A DNA stretch of 5,258 nucleotides, from assembly GCA_944371545.1 (NCBI GenBank), contig CALVXT010000098.1:1-5258 (forward strand), given 5' to 3'. Position numbers and translations under genes: made by a program. The DNA comes from an uncultured Bacilli bacterium (GTDB lineage Bacteria; Bacillota_I; Bacilli_A; RF39; UBA660). This document shows positions 1 to 5,143 of the stretch, in pieces. Numbering within the stretch: the stretch's first letter is position 1; each line of letters opens with the position of its first letter. Under the pieces are notes generated by a model that ran no database searches, was not told where the DNA came from, and was given only the letters and a program-made list of their open reading frames with translations.

Positions 1-571
1 CTCCCTCAAATCTTGTGTTCATCGCTTCATTTCCTGTTCTTTCATCCATCCATAAATATAGATTGTATGTAACACTTTCTCCATCATCTGTTTCAGCACT
101 ACTTCTTCCTTTTAATGTGCCACTTTTTATAATAATCGATTCATCTAGGTTTGGCACTTGTAATTCTTCTGTTGCTGTATTGTAGTTAGTGATGGTCCCT
201 AAATTTATTCCTGTTGATGGTTTTGCTTCACTACTTTTTTGAAGTGCATATTTAAGCCATCCTTTTTTCATTGTGTTTGTTGTTAATGTGTTTAAGGTGA
301 CATCATATGAGGCATCTACTGTACATTTATTGGTTATTGTAAATGTATATGGTGTTGATGAAAGTCCTTTTGCATCACTTACTGGATAGGTATTGTTTAA
401 AGCTATGGAACTTGTTTGTTCTGTAAACTCAATATCAAAACATCCCACACTTACTATATTTTCTCCACTTGTATACGTTGCTACCCATAACGCATAACTT
501 TGATAAGCCATTAGACACACACCAATTCCTACAGTTATCACAGCCAACATAATCTTATATCTTAATCTCAT
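1..571 (-). CDS. SipW/TasA-like secreted surface protein, C-terminus beyond window
   Basis: Partial gene of 190 visible codons; the end lies left of position 1. The ATG at 571 follows an AGGTGA Shine-Dalgarno with a 5-base gap. The protein opens with a basic MRLRYK, then a hydrophobic segment at about residues 7-22 and QSYALW, so signal peptidase could cut after A27. That pattern (SYA followed by an aromatic residue) is typical of substrates of the SipW-type signal peptidase, the TasA/CalY/camelysin group that forms fibres or cell-surface proteins. The mature part is rich in Thr, Ser and Asn and looks beta-stranded. It has two cysteines (C44, C83) that could pair, and a LYLWMDERTGNE stretch (171-182) that I recall near the end of related small surface proteins, so probably little is missing. 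It has its own promoter and is not translationally coupled to the upstream kinase. The exact family and function are unproven. No sipW-like peptidase gene is visible, though one may lie to the left. Confidence 0.78.
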   Translation of the reverse strand, partial: MRLRYKIMLAVITVGIGVCLMAYQSYALWVATYTSGENIVSVGCFDIEFTEQTSSIALNNTYPVSDAKGLSSTPYTFTITNKCTVDASYDVTLNTLTTNTMKKGWLKYALQKSSEAKPSTGINLGTITNYNTATEELQVPNLDESIIIKSGTLKGRSSAETDDGESVTYNLYLWMDERTGNEAMNTRFEG

Positions 572-576
572 CCCTA

Positions 577-582
577 TCACCT
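577..582 (-). promoter_or_regulatory. Ribosome binding site of the surface-protein gene
   Basis: AGGTGA lies 5 bases before the ATG at 571. It fixes that start: the next in-frame ATG (residue 8) would cut off the basic N-terminus of the signal peptide. Confidence 0.75.
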
Positions 583-593
583 ATTCTTCTTTT

Positions 594-622
594 ATTATAA
601 ACGTTTTTTTTAAATTTAACAA
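594..622 (-). promoter_or_regulatory. Sigma-A-type promoter for the surface-protein gene
   Basis: Read on the minus strand, TTGTTA (622-617) is followed after exactly 17 bases by a perfect TATAAT (599-594). The -35 matches consensus at 4 of 6 positions. Transcription would start near 587, giving a leader of only about 16 bases before the ATG at 571. The promoter lies in the 55-base gap after the kinase stop codon (627-629). I see no convincing terminator in this gap, so read-through from the kinase operon could add to expression. Confidence 0.6.
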
Positions 623-626
623 TCTT

Positions 627-1640
627 TTATTTTAAAACATTGTAAAATGAATTTTTAAAAATAGTTATTGTTACTTTGGTATATTCATTTTCTATAGATT
701 CTATTTCGACTTGATGCCCTAATTGTTCACACATTTTTTTAACTAAAAATAATCCCATACCTGTTGACTCTTTTTTATTGTGGCCATTTTCTCCTGTAAA
801 ACTTTTTTCAAAAACTTTCGGTAAATCACTTTCTTTTATTCCTATTCCATTATCTTTTATTGAAATTTTTATTTCCTTTTCAGTTTCTTCTGCTTCAAAG
901 TGAATCATTGAATCTTTTTCTTTTTTATATTTTTTAGCATTAGAAACAATTTGATTTACAATATATTCAAACCATTTCGCGTCTGTTAACACTTTTTTAT
1001 TGAGGTTCTTTGTTTCTACAGAAATATTTAAAGTTAAAAAATCATCTTTATTTCTTAAAATAACATTTTTTATCATGGTATTTAAATCACATTCATGAAT
1101 TAAATAATCTTTCCCACTATGTTCACTTCTTACATAAAAGAGTACTTGTTCTACATATTCTTCAATTTTTTTAATTTGTTCTAATTCTTTACTATCTTTT
1201 TCTTGTTTATTGTGATTTCGTAAAATTAAACTGGCAATGGGCAATTTTATTTCATGAATCCATAATTCTAAATATTCTTTAAAATCTTTCATACTTTTTT
1301 CTGATTCATTGATTTTTTCTTTCATCGACTTATCAATTTCATATAAAGCTTGTAAAAATAGTTTTCCTTCTAAAAAATTTGCTGTAGGTATCATTTCAGT
1401 TATAAAATATTTTTGGTCAATTTTTTCTAAAATAGATAGAAATTCTTTGAAAAAGATTTTTCTTTTAAAATAATTAAAGAAAAAACTAAAAAGAAAGAAA
1501 CAAGTTATTAAAGATAAAATAAAGATATTCGTGGCTAAAGAAAGTTTTAAAAGAAGAAATAAGCAAAATAAAAAAAGAAGAAGAAAGAAAAATAGAAGAA
1601 TTGGGGTAAAATGGTCTTTTAGATAATCTTGAAATTTCAT
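627..1640 (-). CDS. Intramembrane-sensing sensor histidine kinase, BceS-like
   Basis: A 337-residue membrane kinase that should phosphorylate the response regulator encoded just upstream. Two hydrophobic helices at about residues 12-32 and 36-56 are separated by only a few residues, with no sensory domain outside the cell and no HAMP domain. This is the BceS/GraS intramembrane-sensing layout. The kinase core is complete: H-box WIHEIKLP with phospho-acceptor H129, N-box around N229-N234 (NQIVSNAKKY), G1 box DNGIGI (263-268), F-box near F277, and G2 box STGMGL (292-297) continuing into LVKKMCEQLGH, as in Bce-type kinases. The start overlaps the regulator stop as ATGA (1640-1637). The nearest Shine-Dalgarno (AAGGA, 1656-1652) is about 11 bases away, so translation probably relies on coupling. 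BceS kinases normally sense antimicrobial peptides through a BceAB transporter, and none is encoded here. The BceS assignment rests on architecture and motifs; the signal is unknown. Confidence 0.9.
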   Translation of the reverse strand: MKFQDYLKDHFTPILLFFFLLLFLFCLFLLLKLSLATNIFILSLITCFFLFSFFFNYFKRKIFFKEFLSILEKIDQKYFITEMIPTANFLEGKLFLQALYEIDKSMKEKINESEKSMKDFKEYLELWIHEIKLPIASLILRNHNKQEKDSKELEQIKKIEEYVEQVLFYVRSEHSGKDYLIHECDLNTMIKNVILRNKDDFLTLNISVETKNLNKKVLTDAKWFEYIVNQIVSNAKKYKKEKDSMIHFEAEETEKEIKISIKDNGIGIKESDLPKVFEKSFTGENGHNKKESTGMGLFLVKKMCEQLGHQVEIESIENEYTKVTITIFKNSFYNVLK

Positions 1641-2299
1641 TTTAAAATATATCCTTGTCCTTTTCTTGTTTCAATCGCATCCATATAACCCATTTCTTCT
1701 AATTTTCTTCGTAAACGACTAATATTCACGGTTAAAGCATTATCATTAATATATTCATCATTATTCCATAAATCTGTCATTAAATCATCTCTTGTCACAA
1801 TATTTCCTAAATTATTTAAAAGATATAAGAAAATAATCATTTCATTTTTTGTTAAAATCATTTCTTCTTCCTCTTTTTTTAAAATTCCTTTAGTTGGGTA
1901 AACCGTCCATTCATGATAAGATAAATGGTCATAGGCTTTTTCACTTCTTTTTAAAACAGCTCCAACTCTTAATAAAAGAATGGTTGGATTATAAGGTTTT
2001 GTAATATAGTCGTCTGCTCCATATCCGATTGATAATACTTCATCCGCTTCACTACTTCTACTTGTAACCATAATAATTGGTGTTTCTTTGACTTTTCGAT
2101 ATTCTTTTAAAAGAACTTCTCCATTCATATTGGGAATATTTATATCTAATAAAATTAGGTCACACTCTATTTTTAAAAGTTGTTCTAAAACATTTGTAAA
2201 ATCTTCAATGGTTTCTACTTCGTAAGATGCATTTAGAAGTAAAGATTTTAATTCTTCACGAATAGATGCTTCATCTTCAACTACTAAAATTTTTTTCAT
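1637..2299 (-). CDS. OmpR/PhoB-family response regulator, BceR-like
   Basis: A 220-residue, full-length two-component regulator that binds DNA when phosphorylated. The N-terminal receiver domain (about 1-118) has the acidic pocket E8-D9, phospho-acceptor D52 in LLDINIP, T79 in MVTS and K101 in ITKPY. The C-terminal winged helix (about 127-220) has the family pattern NALTVNISRLRRKLEE, then IETRKGQGYIL. The ATG at 2299 has an AGAGGA Shine-Dalgarno 7 bases upstream, lying within the last codons of the upstream gene, whose stop overlaps this start as ATGA. Its own stop overlaps the kinase start in the same way, so the kinase is almost certainly its partner. Target operators are not known. The operon's own promoter and that of the surface-protein gene are the nearest places to look. 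Confidence 0.95.
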   Translation of the reverse strand: MKKILVVEDEASIREELKSLLLNASYEVETIEDFTNVLEQLLKIECDLILLDINIPNMNGEVLLKEYRKVKETPIIMVTSRSSEADEVLSIGYGADDYITKPYNPTILLLRVGAVLKRSEKAYDHLSYHEWTVYPTKGILKKEEEEMILTKNEMIIFLYLLNNLGNIVTRDDLMTDLWNNDEYINDNALTVNISRLRRKLEEMGYMDAIETRKGQGYILK

Positions 2300-2856
2300 T
2301 CATTTTCCTCTTTTCTTTGTCTTTTATATTCTAGGATACTTTCTTTTATTTCTTCATCATATTCAATATCCCTATCAAATAATTTATTTGAAGCGTAACT
2401 ATATCCTTTTATCAAAGCTTGTATCTTTGTATTCTCATCATTAATTCTTAGAATACGTACTTGTTTAGACCAAACTAAAAAATATAGAATCGTATATAAT
2501 GTCGTTAAATTGTGATAATTTTCACTTTTTTCTTTTTTTAAAAATTCTCGTTTTAAAAAATTTATATTTTTCTTCCAAAACAAAACTTTTTTACAAGATT
2601 CTAGTAATAATGCTTTATACTCTATAAATTCTTCTTCTTGATAAAAAGGATTGCCTATGGATAAAAGGGATAATTGAAGATATGCTTTTAGAAATAAATA
2701 TAAATTTTTTAAACTGTTTTGTTCTACATATTTAATTTGTTCTTTTATTTCATTAAATATTTTGATTATATCTTCCAGATTTTTATTTATTCCTATTTCA
2801 ATATCTGTTAGTAGATATAAATTTTCTCCAAAAGTTTCTATACTATTCATAGGCAT
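2296..2856 (-). CDS. Unknown helical protein leading the two-component operon
   Basis: I do not recognise this 186-residue protein. It is rich in Lys, Glu, Leu and Ile, has no signal peptide and no clear membrane helix, and looks all-alpha and cytoplasmic. The most hydrophobic stretch, TLYTILYFLVWS (119-130), is too short and mixed to call transmembrane. The C-terminus is strongly charged (EYKRQRKEENE). It is the first gene of an operon with the response regulator and kinase, joined to the regulator by an ATGA overlap, so all three products are likely made in step and may act together. The start is uncertain: TAAGGA (2866-2861) is 4 bases from the ATG at 2856 but 10 bases from the in-frame ATG at 2850, which would drop two residues. 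It sits where a Bce-type module often carries an ABC transporter, but has no ATPase or permease features. A sensory adaptor or inhibitor of the kinase is one possibility, unproven. Confidence 0.78.
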   Translation of the reverse strand: MPMNSIETFGENLYLLTDIEIGINKNLEDIIKIFNEIKEQIKYVEQNSLKNLYLFLKAYLQLSLLSIGNPFYQEEEFIEYKALLLESCKKVLFWKKNINFLKREFLKKEKSENYHNLTTLYTILYFLVWSKQVRILRINDENTKIQALIKGYSYASNKLFDRDIEYDEEIKESILEYKRQRKEENE

Positions 2857-2871
2857 TCATTCCTTAAAGAT

Positions 2872-2899
2872 ATTATAGCATAAAAAAAGAATCTCACAA
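2872..2899 (-). promoter_or_regulatory. Promoter of the three-gene two-component operon (extended -10)
   Basis: On the minus strand TTGTGA (2899-2894) is followed after 16 bases by a perfect TATAAT (2877-2872). The -10 is preceded by TGC, making an extended -10 element. The -35 matches consensus at 4 of 6 positions and lies inside the 3' arm of the terminator of the gene before it. The predicted start near 2865 falls at the Shine-Dalgarno itself, so the leader would be very short. Confidence 0.55.
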
Positions 2900-2920
2900 A
2901 ATTACTTCTTTGTAAGATTC
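2882..2920 (-). terminator. Intrinsic terminator of the ATPase-Nudix unit
   Basis: Read on the minus strand, arm GAATCTTACAAA (2920-2909) and arm TTTGTGAGATTC (2900-2889) form a 12-bp stem with one U-G wobble and an 8-base loop. A run of seven T (2888-2882) follows directly. It begins 16 bases after the Nudix stop codon. On the plus strand the same repeat has an A-C mismatch and a poorer T-run, so the minus orientation is favoured. Confidence 0.85.
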
Positions 2921-2936
2921 AAAGTTTTTTCGTACA

Positions 2937-3548
2937 TTATTCGGTTAATTCAATTACCTTTCTTAAAACATCTCCATATTTTTCTAAAGCAGTTTCTCCT
3001 TCATTTACTAAAAATTCTTGAAAATCAATTTCTCGTTCAATGATTTCATTATTTAAAGTGATTTCTTGTCCTTTAATGGTTCCGTTTTCTTTTTGAAATA
3101 GTTCTAATGCATCTTTTGCTTTAACTAAAACTAAGCCTGAAACTTCTTCTGGGTCCATTTTAAAATCGTGATAATCTCCTTCATATAAATCGACATAAAC
3201 ATTCGCGAATGCTCGGTCTTTAAAAATACTACCATCTTCTTTTACACGGTCCATTTTAAAAGGAACTACAGCAACAAAAGTTGCATCACTTGCATCTAAA
3301 GTTAAACCAATTTCTTCTTTTATTTCTCTTTGAAAAGCTTCTGTTATACTTTCCCCAGCACTTACATGACCGGATGAAGTGGTATATAAAGTTCCCCTGT
3401 CATTTCTTTTTTGGAAAAAAACTTTTCCACTTTTATCATATAACCAACAATGGACAGTTTTATGCCAAAGTCCTTTTGAATGAACTATGTTTCGTTCTTC
3501 TGTTCCAATAAATTCTCCATTTGCATCATAAATATCTAATTTTTCCAT
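2937..3548 (-). CDS. Nudix hydrolase
   Basis: A 203-residue cytoplasmic enzyme that should cleave a nucleoside diphosphate linked to another group; the substrate cannot be read from sequence. The Nudix box is complete: G60, E66, then R74-E75-I76-K77-E78-E79-I80-G81-L82, fitting GX5EX7REUXEEXGU. The N-terminus (LDIYDANGEFIGTEERN, HKTVHCWLYD, FFQKR) resembles the Nudix branch related to isopentenyl-diphosphate isomerase. However, the isomerase cysteine motif is absent where SSGHVSAGE stands, and the box is fully hydrolytic, so a hydrolase is the better call. The C-terminal 60 residues form a charged tail beyond the core fold. The ATG at 3548 has AAGGAG (3563-3558) with a 9-base gap. That site begins just before the upstream ATPase stop, with 18 bases between the genes, so the two are very probably cotranscribed. 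A strong terminator follows. Confidence 0.93.
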   Translation of the reverse strand: MEKLDIYDANGEFIGTEERNIVHSKGLWHKTVHCWLYDKSGKVFFQKRNDRGTLYTTSSGHVSAGESITEAFQREIKEEIGLTLDASDATFVAVVPFKMDRVKEDGSIFKDRAFANVYVDLYEGDYHDFKMDPEEVSGLVLVKAKDALELFQKENGTIKGQEITLNNEIIEREIDFQEFLVNEGETALEKYGDVLRKVIELTE

Positions 3549-3566
3549 AGCTTTACTCTCCTTTTC

Positions 3567-4880
3567 TTATAAATCTTTTAAACAAAATATAGCATATAAA
3601 GGTACAGATTTAATTTTCTTTTCTTTATCATATCCAAAATTTCGTGAAGAAACTCGAATACTTTTTTGAGGTTTATACTTTTCCATATAAACATGTAAAC
3701 TTTTTGATTGAACATTATCAGCTGCTTTTACTTCTAAAGGAATAATTCCTTCTTTTGTATATAATAAGAAGTCAACTTCTGCTATACCATTACTTTGCCA
3801 ATAATAAAGGGAATATCCCATTGTTTCTAATTGATTTGCTGCATAATTTTCGGTAATAACTCCTTTATACAAGGATAAATTATCTAATAATATATCTGAA
3901 GCTTTAATTTCTAATAAGTGGTTTAAAATTCCAACGTCATTCAAGTATAATTTAAAAACATCTTCTTTTACAAAACCTTTTAAAGGTATTTCTGGAACAC
4001 TTACTAAAGAAGATAATGTTACCATATTACTTGCAATTAACCAATCTAAACTAGAAAGATAGTCTCTACTTTTTGCCCCACTTTGAACTTTAGAATATTG
4101 AAATTTATTTGACTCATTAGCTAATTGACTAGGAATAGAATGATAAATTCTTTCAATTTTTAAAGCTTCATTATTACTTGTAACATATTTATCCATATCT
4201 TTGAAATAAGAATCCATTATATTTTTTAAAATAGTTTCATCATACTTTAATATATCTTTTTTGTTATTTACTAAAGATTTTACCGACTCTGGCATTCCTC
4301 CTGTAATTAAATACATCCGATAATAATTTAAAGCCTTTTCGTGAATAGGTTGTAATAAAGGAGTATCTGTTGTAAAAGATTTTTTAATTTCTTCAATTAG
4401 TAATTCTTCTTCAAAGGCATGAAGAAATTCTAGAAAACTCATAGGATATAATGTTAACATTTCTACTTTTCCAACAGGAAATGAAAATTTACTTCTTTTT
4501 AATTTAACCCCTAAAAGTGATCCAGCACATATAATGTTGATTTTTGGATGTCTTTCACAAAAAAATTTTAAATCAGAAATGATTTTTTCAGATTCTTGAA
4601 TTTCATCAATAAATAAAATTGAATTTTCTGCTTCTAAATCAAAGTCTAAAAGAATTTTTAGTTTCTGATATTTTTCTTCGGCAGGTAAATCCGATTGATA
4701 AATTTCTAAAATATCCGTTCTTTCAAATAAGTTTATCATAAAATAATTTTTGTAATTTTCTCTAGCAAATTTATCAATTATATAAGTTTTTCCTACTTGT
4801 CTTGCTCCTAAAATCATCAATGGTTTGTGTGATTCTTTTTCTTTCCATTTTACTAAATTTTTATATATTTCCCTTTGCAT
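3567..4880 (-). CDS. AAA ATPase with DUF4143 / nuclease-like C-terminus
   Basis: A 437-residue protein of the AAA_14 plus DUF4143 family, common in several copies in anaerobic gut bacteria and archaea, with no settled function. The N-terminal P-loop domain has Walker A GARQVGKT (25-32), Walker B ILFIDEIQ (88-95, D92-E93) and a sensor-like ICAGS (117-121). The region from about 190 to 350 fits DUF4143. Near the end, AEVDFLL then IIPLEVKA (D370, E383, K385) matches the core of a PD-(D/E)XK nuclease fold. The length is normal for the family, with no break. The ATG at 4880 is chosen because a perfect AAGGAGG (4893-4887) lies 6 bases before it. Reading further up to a TTG at 4922 would translate the ribosome site itself. 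It heads a unit with the Nudix gene 18 bases downstream. Roles in DNA handling or defence are guesses from the fold. Confidence 0.92.
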   Translation of the reverse strand: MQREIYKNLVKWKEKESHKPLMILGARQVGKTYIIDKFARENYKNYFMINLFERTDILEIYQSDLPAEEKYQKLKILLDFDLEAENSILFIDEIQESEKIISDLKFFCERHPKINIICAGSLLGVKLKRSKFSFPVGKVEMLTLYPMSFLEFLHAFEEELLIEEIKKSFTTDTPLLQPIHEKALNYYRMYLITGGMPESVKSLVNNKKDILKYDETILKNIMDSYFKDMDKYVTSNNEALKIERIYHSIPSQLANESNKFQYSKVQSGAKSRDYLSSLDWLIASNMVTLSSLVSVPEIPLKGFVKEDVFKLYLNDVGILNHLLEIKASDILLDNLSLYKGVITENYAANQLETMGYSLYYWQSNGIAEVDFLLYTKEGIIPLEVKAADNVQSKSLHVYMEKYKPQKSIRVSSRNFGYDKEKKIKSVPLYAIFCLKDL

Positions 4881-4886
4881 ACTTAT

Positions 4887-4893
4887 CCTCCTT
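4887..4893 (-). promoter_or_regulatory. Ribosome binding site that fixes the ATPase start
   Basis: AAGGAGG, fully complementary to the 16S rRNA tail, lies 6 bases before the ATG at 4880. This rules out the longer open frame from a TTG at 4922. Confidence 0.9.
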
Positions 4894-4932
4894 ACTATAT
4901 AAGTTAAAGCTTTTTCATTCAAAAGTCAATAG

Positions 4933-4998
4933 AATTACACCTTTTTCTAACGACTTTTTGTCTAAAATTACACCTTTTTCTAACTACTTTCTTTTTGA
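4933..4998 (-). repeat. Two tandem 33-base units with a perfect 19-base core, upstream of the ATPase gene
   Basis: The 19-base sequence AATTACACCTTTTTCTAAC (plus strand) occurs at 4933-4951 and again at 4966-4984, exactly 33 bases apart. The 14 bases after each core match at about 9 positions, so this looks like an old tandem duplication, or two deliberate copies of a binding site. On the gene's strand the core reads GTTAGAAAAAGGTGTAATT. Position 4933 is about 50 bases before the ATPase ATG, where an activator or repressor site could act. An eroded insertion-sequence end is an alternative. There are too few units, and no repeat-spacer pattern, for a CRISPR. Confidence 0.75.
4934..4964 (-). 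promoter_or_regulatory. Weak candidate promoter for the ATPase-Nudix unit
   Basis: On the minus strand TAGACA (4964-4959) and TGTAAT (4939-4934) each match consensus at 5 of 6 positions, but the 19-base spacer is long. The -10 would lie inside a copy of the 19-base repeat. A TTGACT at 4929-4924 is another possible -35, but the nearest good -10 (TATATA) is 22 bases away. A promoter must lie in this gap because a terminator closes the previous gene; which bases form it is unclear. Confidence 0.25.
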
Positions 4999-5024
4999 GA
5001 GACAATTTATTTATTTTTTATAAT
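4995..5024 (+). promoter_or_regulatory. Candidate plus-strand promoter in the intergenic gap
   Basis: TTGAGA (4995-5000, 5 of 6 to consensus) is followed after 18 bases by a perfect TATAAT (5019-5024). It points away from the ATPase gene and towards the 3' end of the acidic-tail gene, where no plus-strand gene exists. In DNA this AT-rich, a TATAAT by chance is common; the matching -35 makes it worth noting. Confidence 0.35.
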
Positions 5025-5030
5025 AGAAAT

Positions 5031-5101
5031 AAATTTGCAATGGATTGCATTTTTTAGTCAAAATAATCAAAAATTTGCAGTCTATATCATAAATGACTAA
5101 A
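5031..5101. repeat. Nested direct and inverted repeats in the intergenic gap
   Basis: The stretch holds a direct repeat AAATTTGCA at 5031-5039 and 5071-5079, 40 bases apart. It also holds a near-perfect palindrome TGCAAT-GG-ATTGCA (5036-5049) and the inverted pair TTTAGTCA / TGACTAAA (5053-5060, 5094-5101). These could be protein-binding sites or RNA structure. There is no gene in the 246 bases between 4881 and 5126. Confidence 0.5.
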
Positions 5102-5108
5102 TTTTTTT
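5031..5108 (+). ncRNA. Possible small RNA, roughly 78 bases
   Basis: If the plus-strand promoter just upstream works, transcription would begin near 5031. The stretch has a short hairpin (TGCAAT and ATTGCA, 5036-5041 and 5044-5049) and then an 8-bp pairing TTTAGTCA (5053-5060) with TGACTAAA (5094-5101), followed by seven T (5102-5108) as a possible weak terminator. The only start codon near the 5' end gives a five-codon frame (5040-5057) without a ribosome site. I recognise no RNA family. The 8-bp stem has two G-C pairs and a 33-base loop, so termination there would be inefficient. Confidence 0.2.
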
Positions 5109-5111
5109 GAT

Positions 5112-5143
5112 AAAAAAAATACTGAATTATTCTTCAGTATTTT
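5112..5143 (-). terminator. Intrinsic terminator overlapping the end of the acidic-tail gene
   Basis: On the minus strand, AATACTGAA (5141-5133) pairs with TTCAGTATT (5126-5118) around a six-base loop GAATAA. The stem can be extended by two more A-T pairs, and a T-run follows to 5112. The TAA of the loop is the stop codon of the gene, so the 5' arm is coding sequence. Confidence 0.82.

Noticed and set aside
601..622. Terminator after the kinase gene around the AAACGTTT palindrome
   Set aside because: The stem is only four base pairs with no room for a loop, and no T-run follows it on the minus strand.
1441..1620. Long purine-rich tract on the plus strand
   Set aside because: It is explained by the TTT and CTT codons of the Phe/Leu-rich membrane helices of the kinase on the minus strand.
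3281..3511. Plus-strand open frame of 76 codons
   Set aside because: It lies wholly inside the Nudix gene on the other strand, has no ribosome site, and its product is low-complexity Leu/Phe/His from the reverse of Glu/Lys codons.
2937..3548. Isopentenyl-diphosphate isomerase for the Nudix gene
   Set aside because: Its N-terminus resembles that branch, but the catalytic cysteine motif is missing and the Nudix box is fully of the hydrolase type.
4881..4922. Longer ATPase starting at a TTG at 4922
   Set aside because: The extra 14 codons include the perfect AAGGAGG ribosome site, and the AAA_14 family normally starts close to the MQREIY methionine.
4933..4984. CRISPR array
   Set aside because: There are only two copies of a 19-base repeat with a 14-base interval that itself resembles the neighbouring interval, and no cas gene is present.
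4802..5023. Plus-strand open frame of 73 codons over the ATPase start and repeats
   Set aside because: It is antisense to the ATPase N-terminus and has no Shine-Dalgarno. Its repeated TPFSN-type words come only from the DNA direct repeat.
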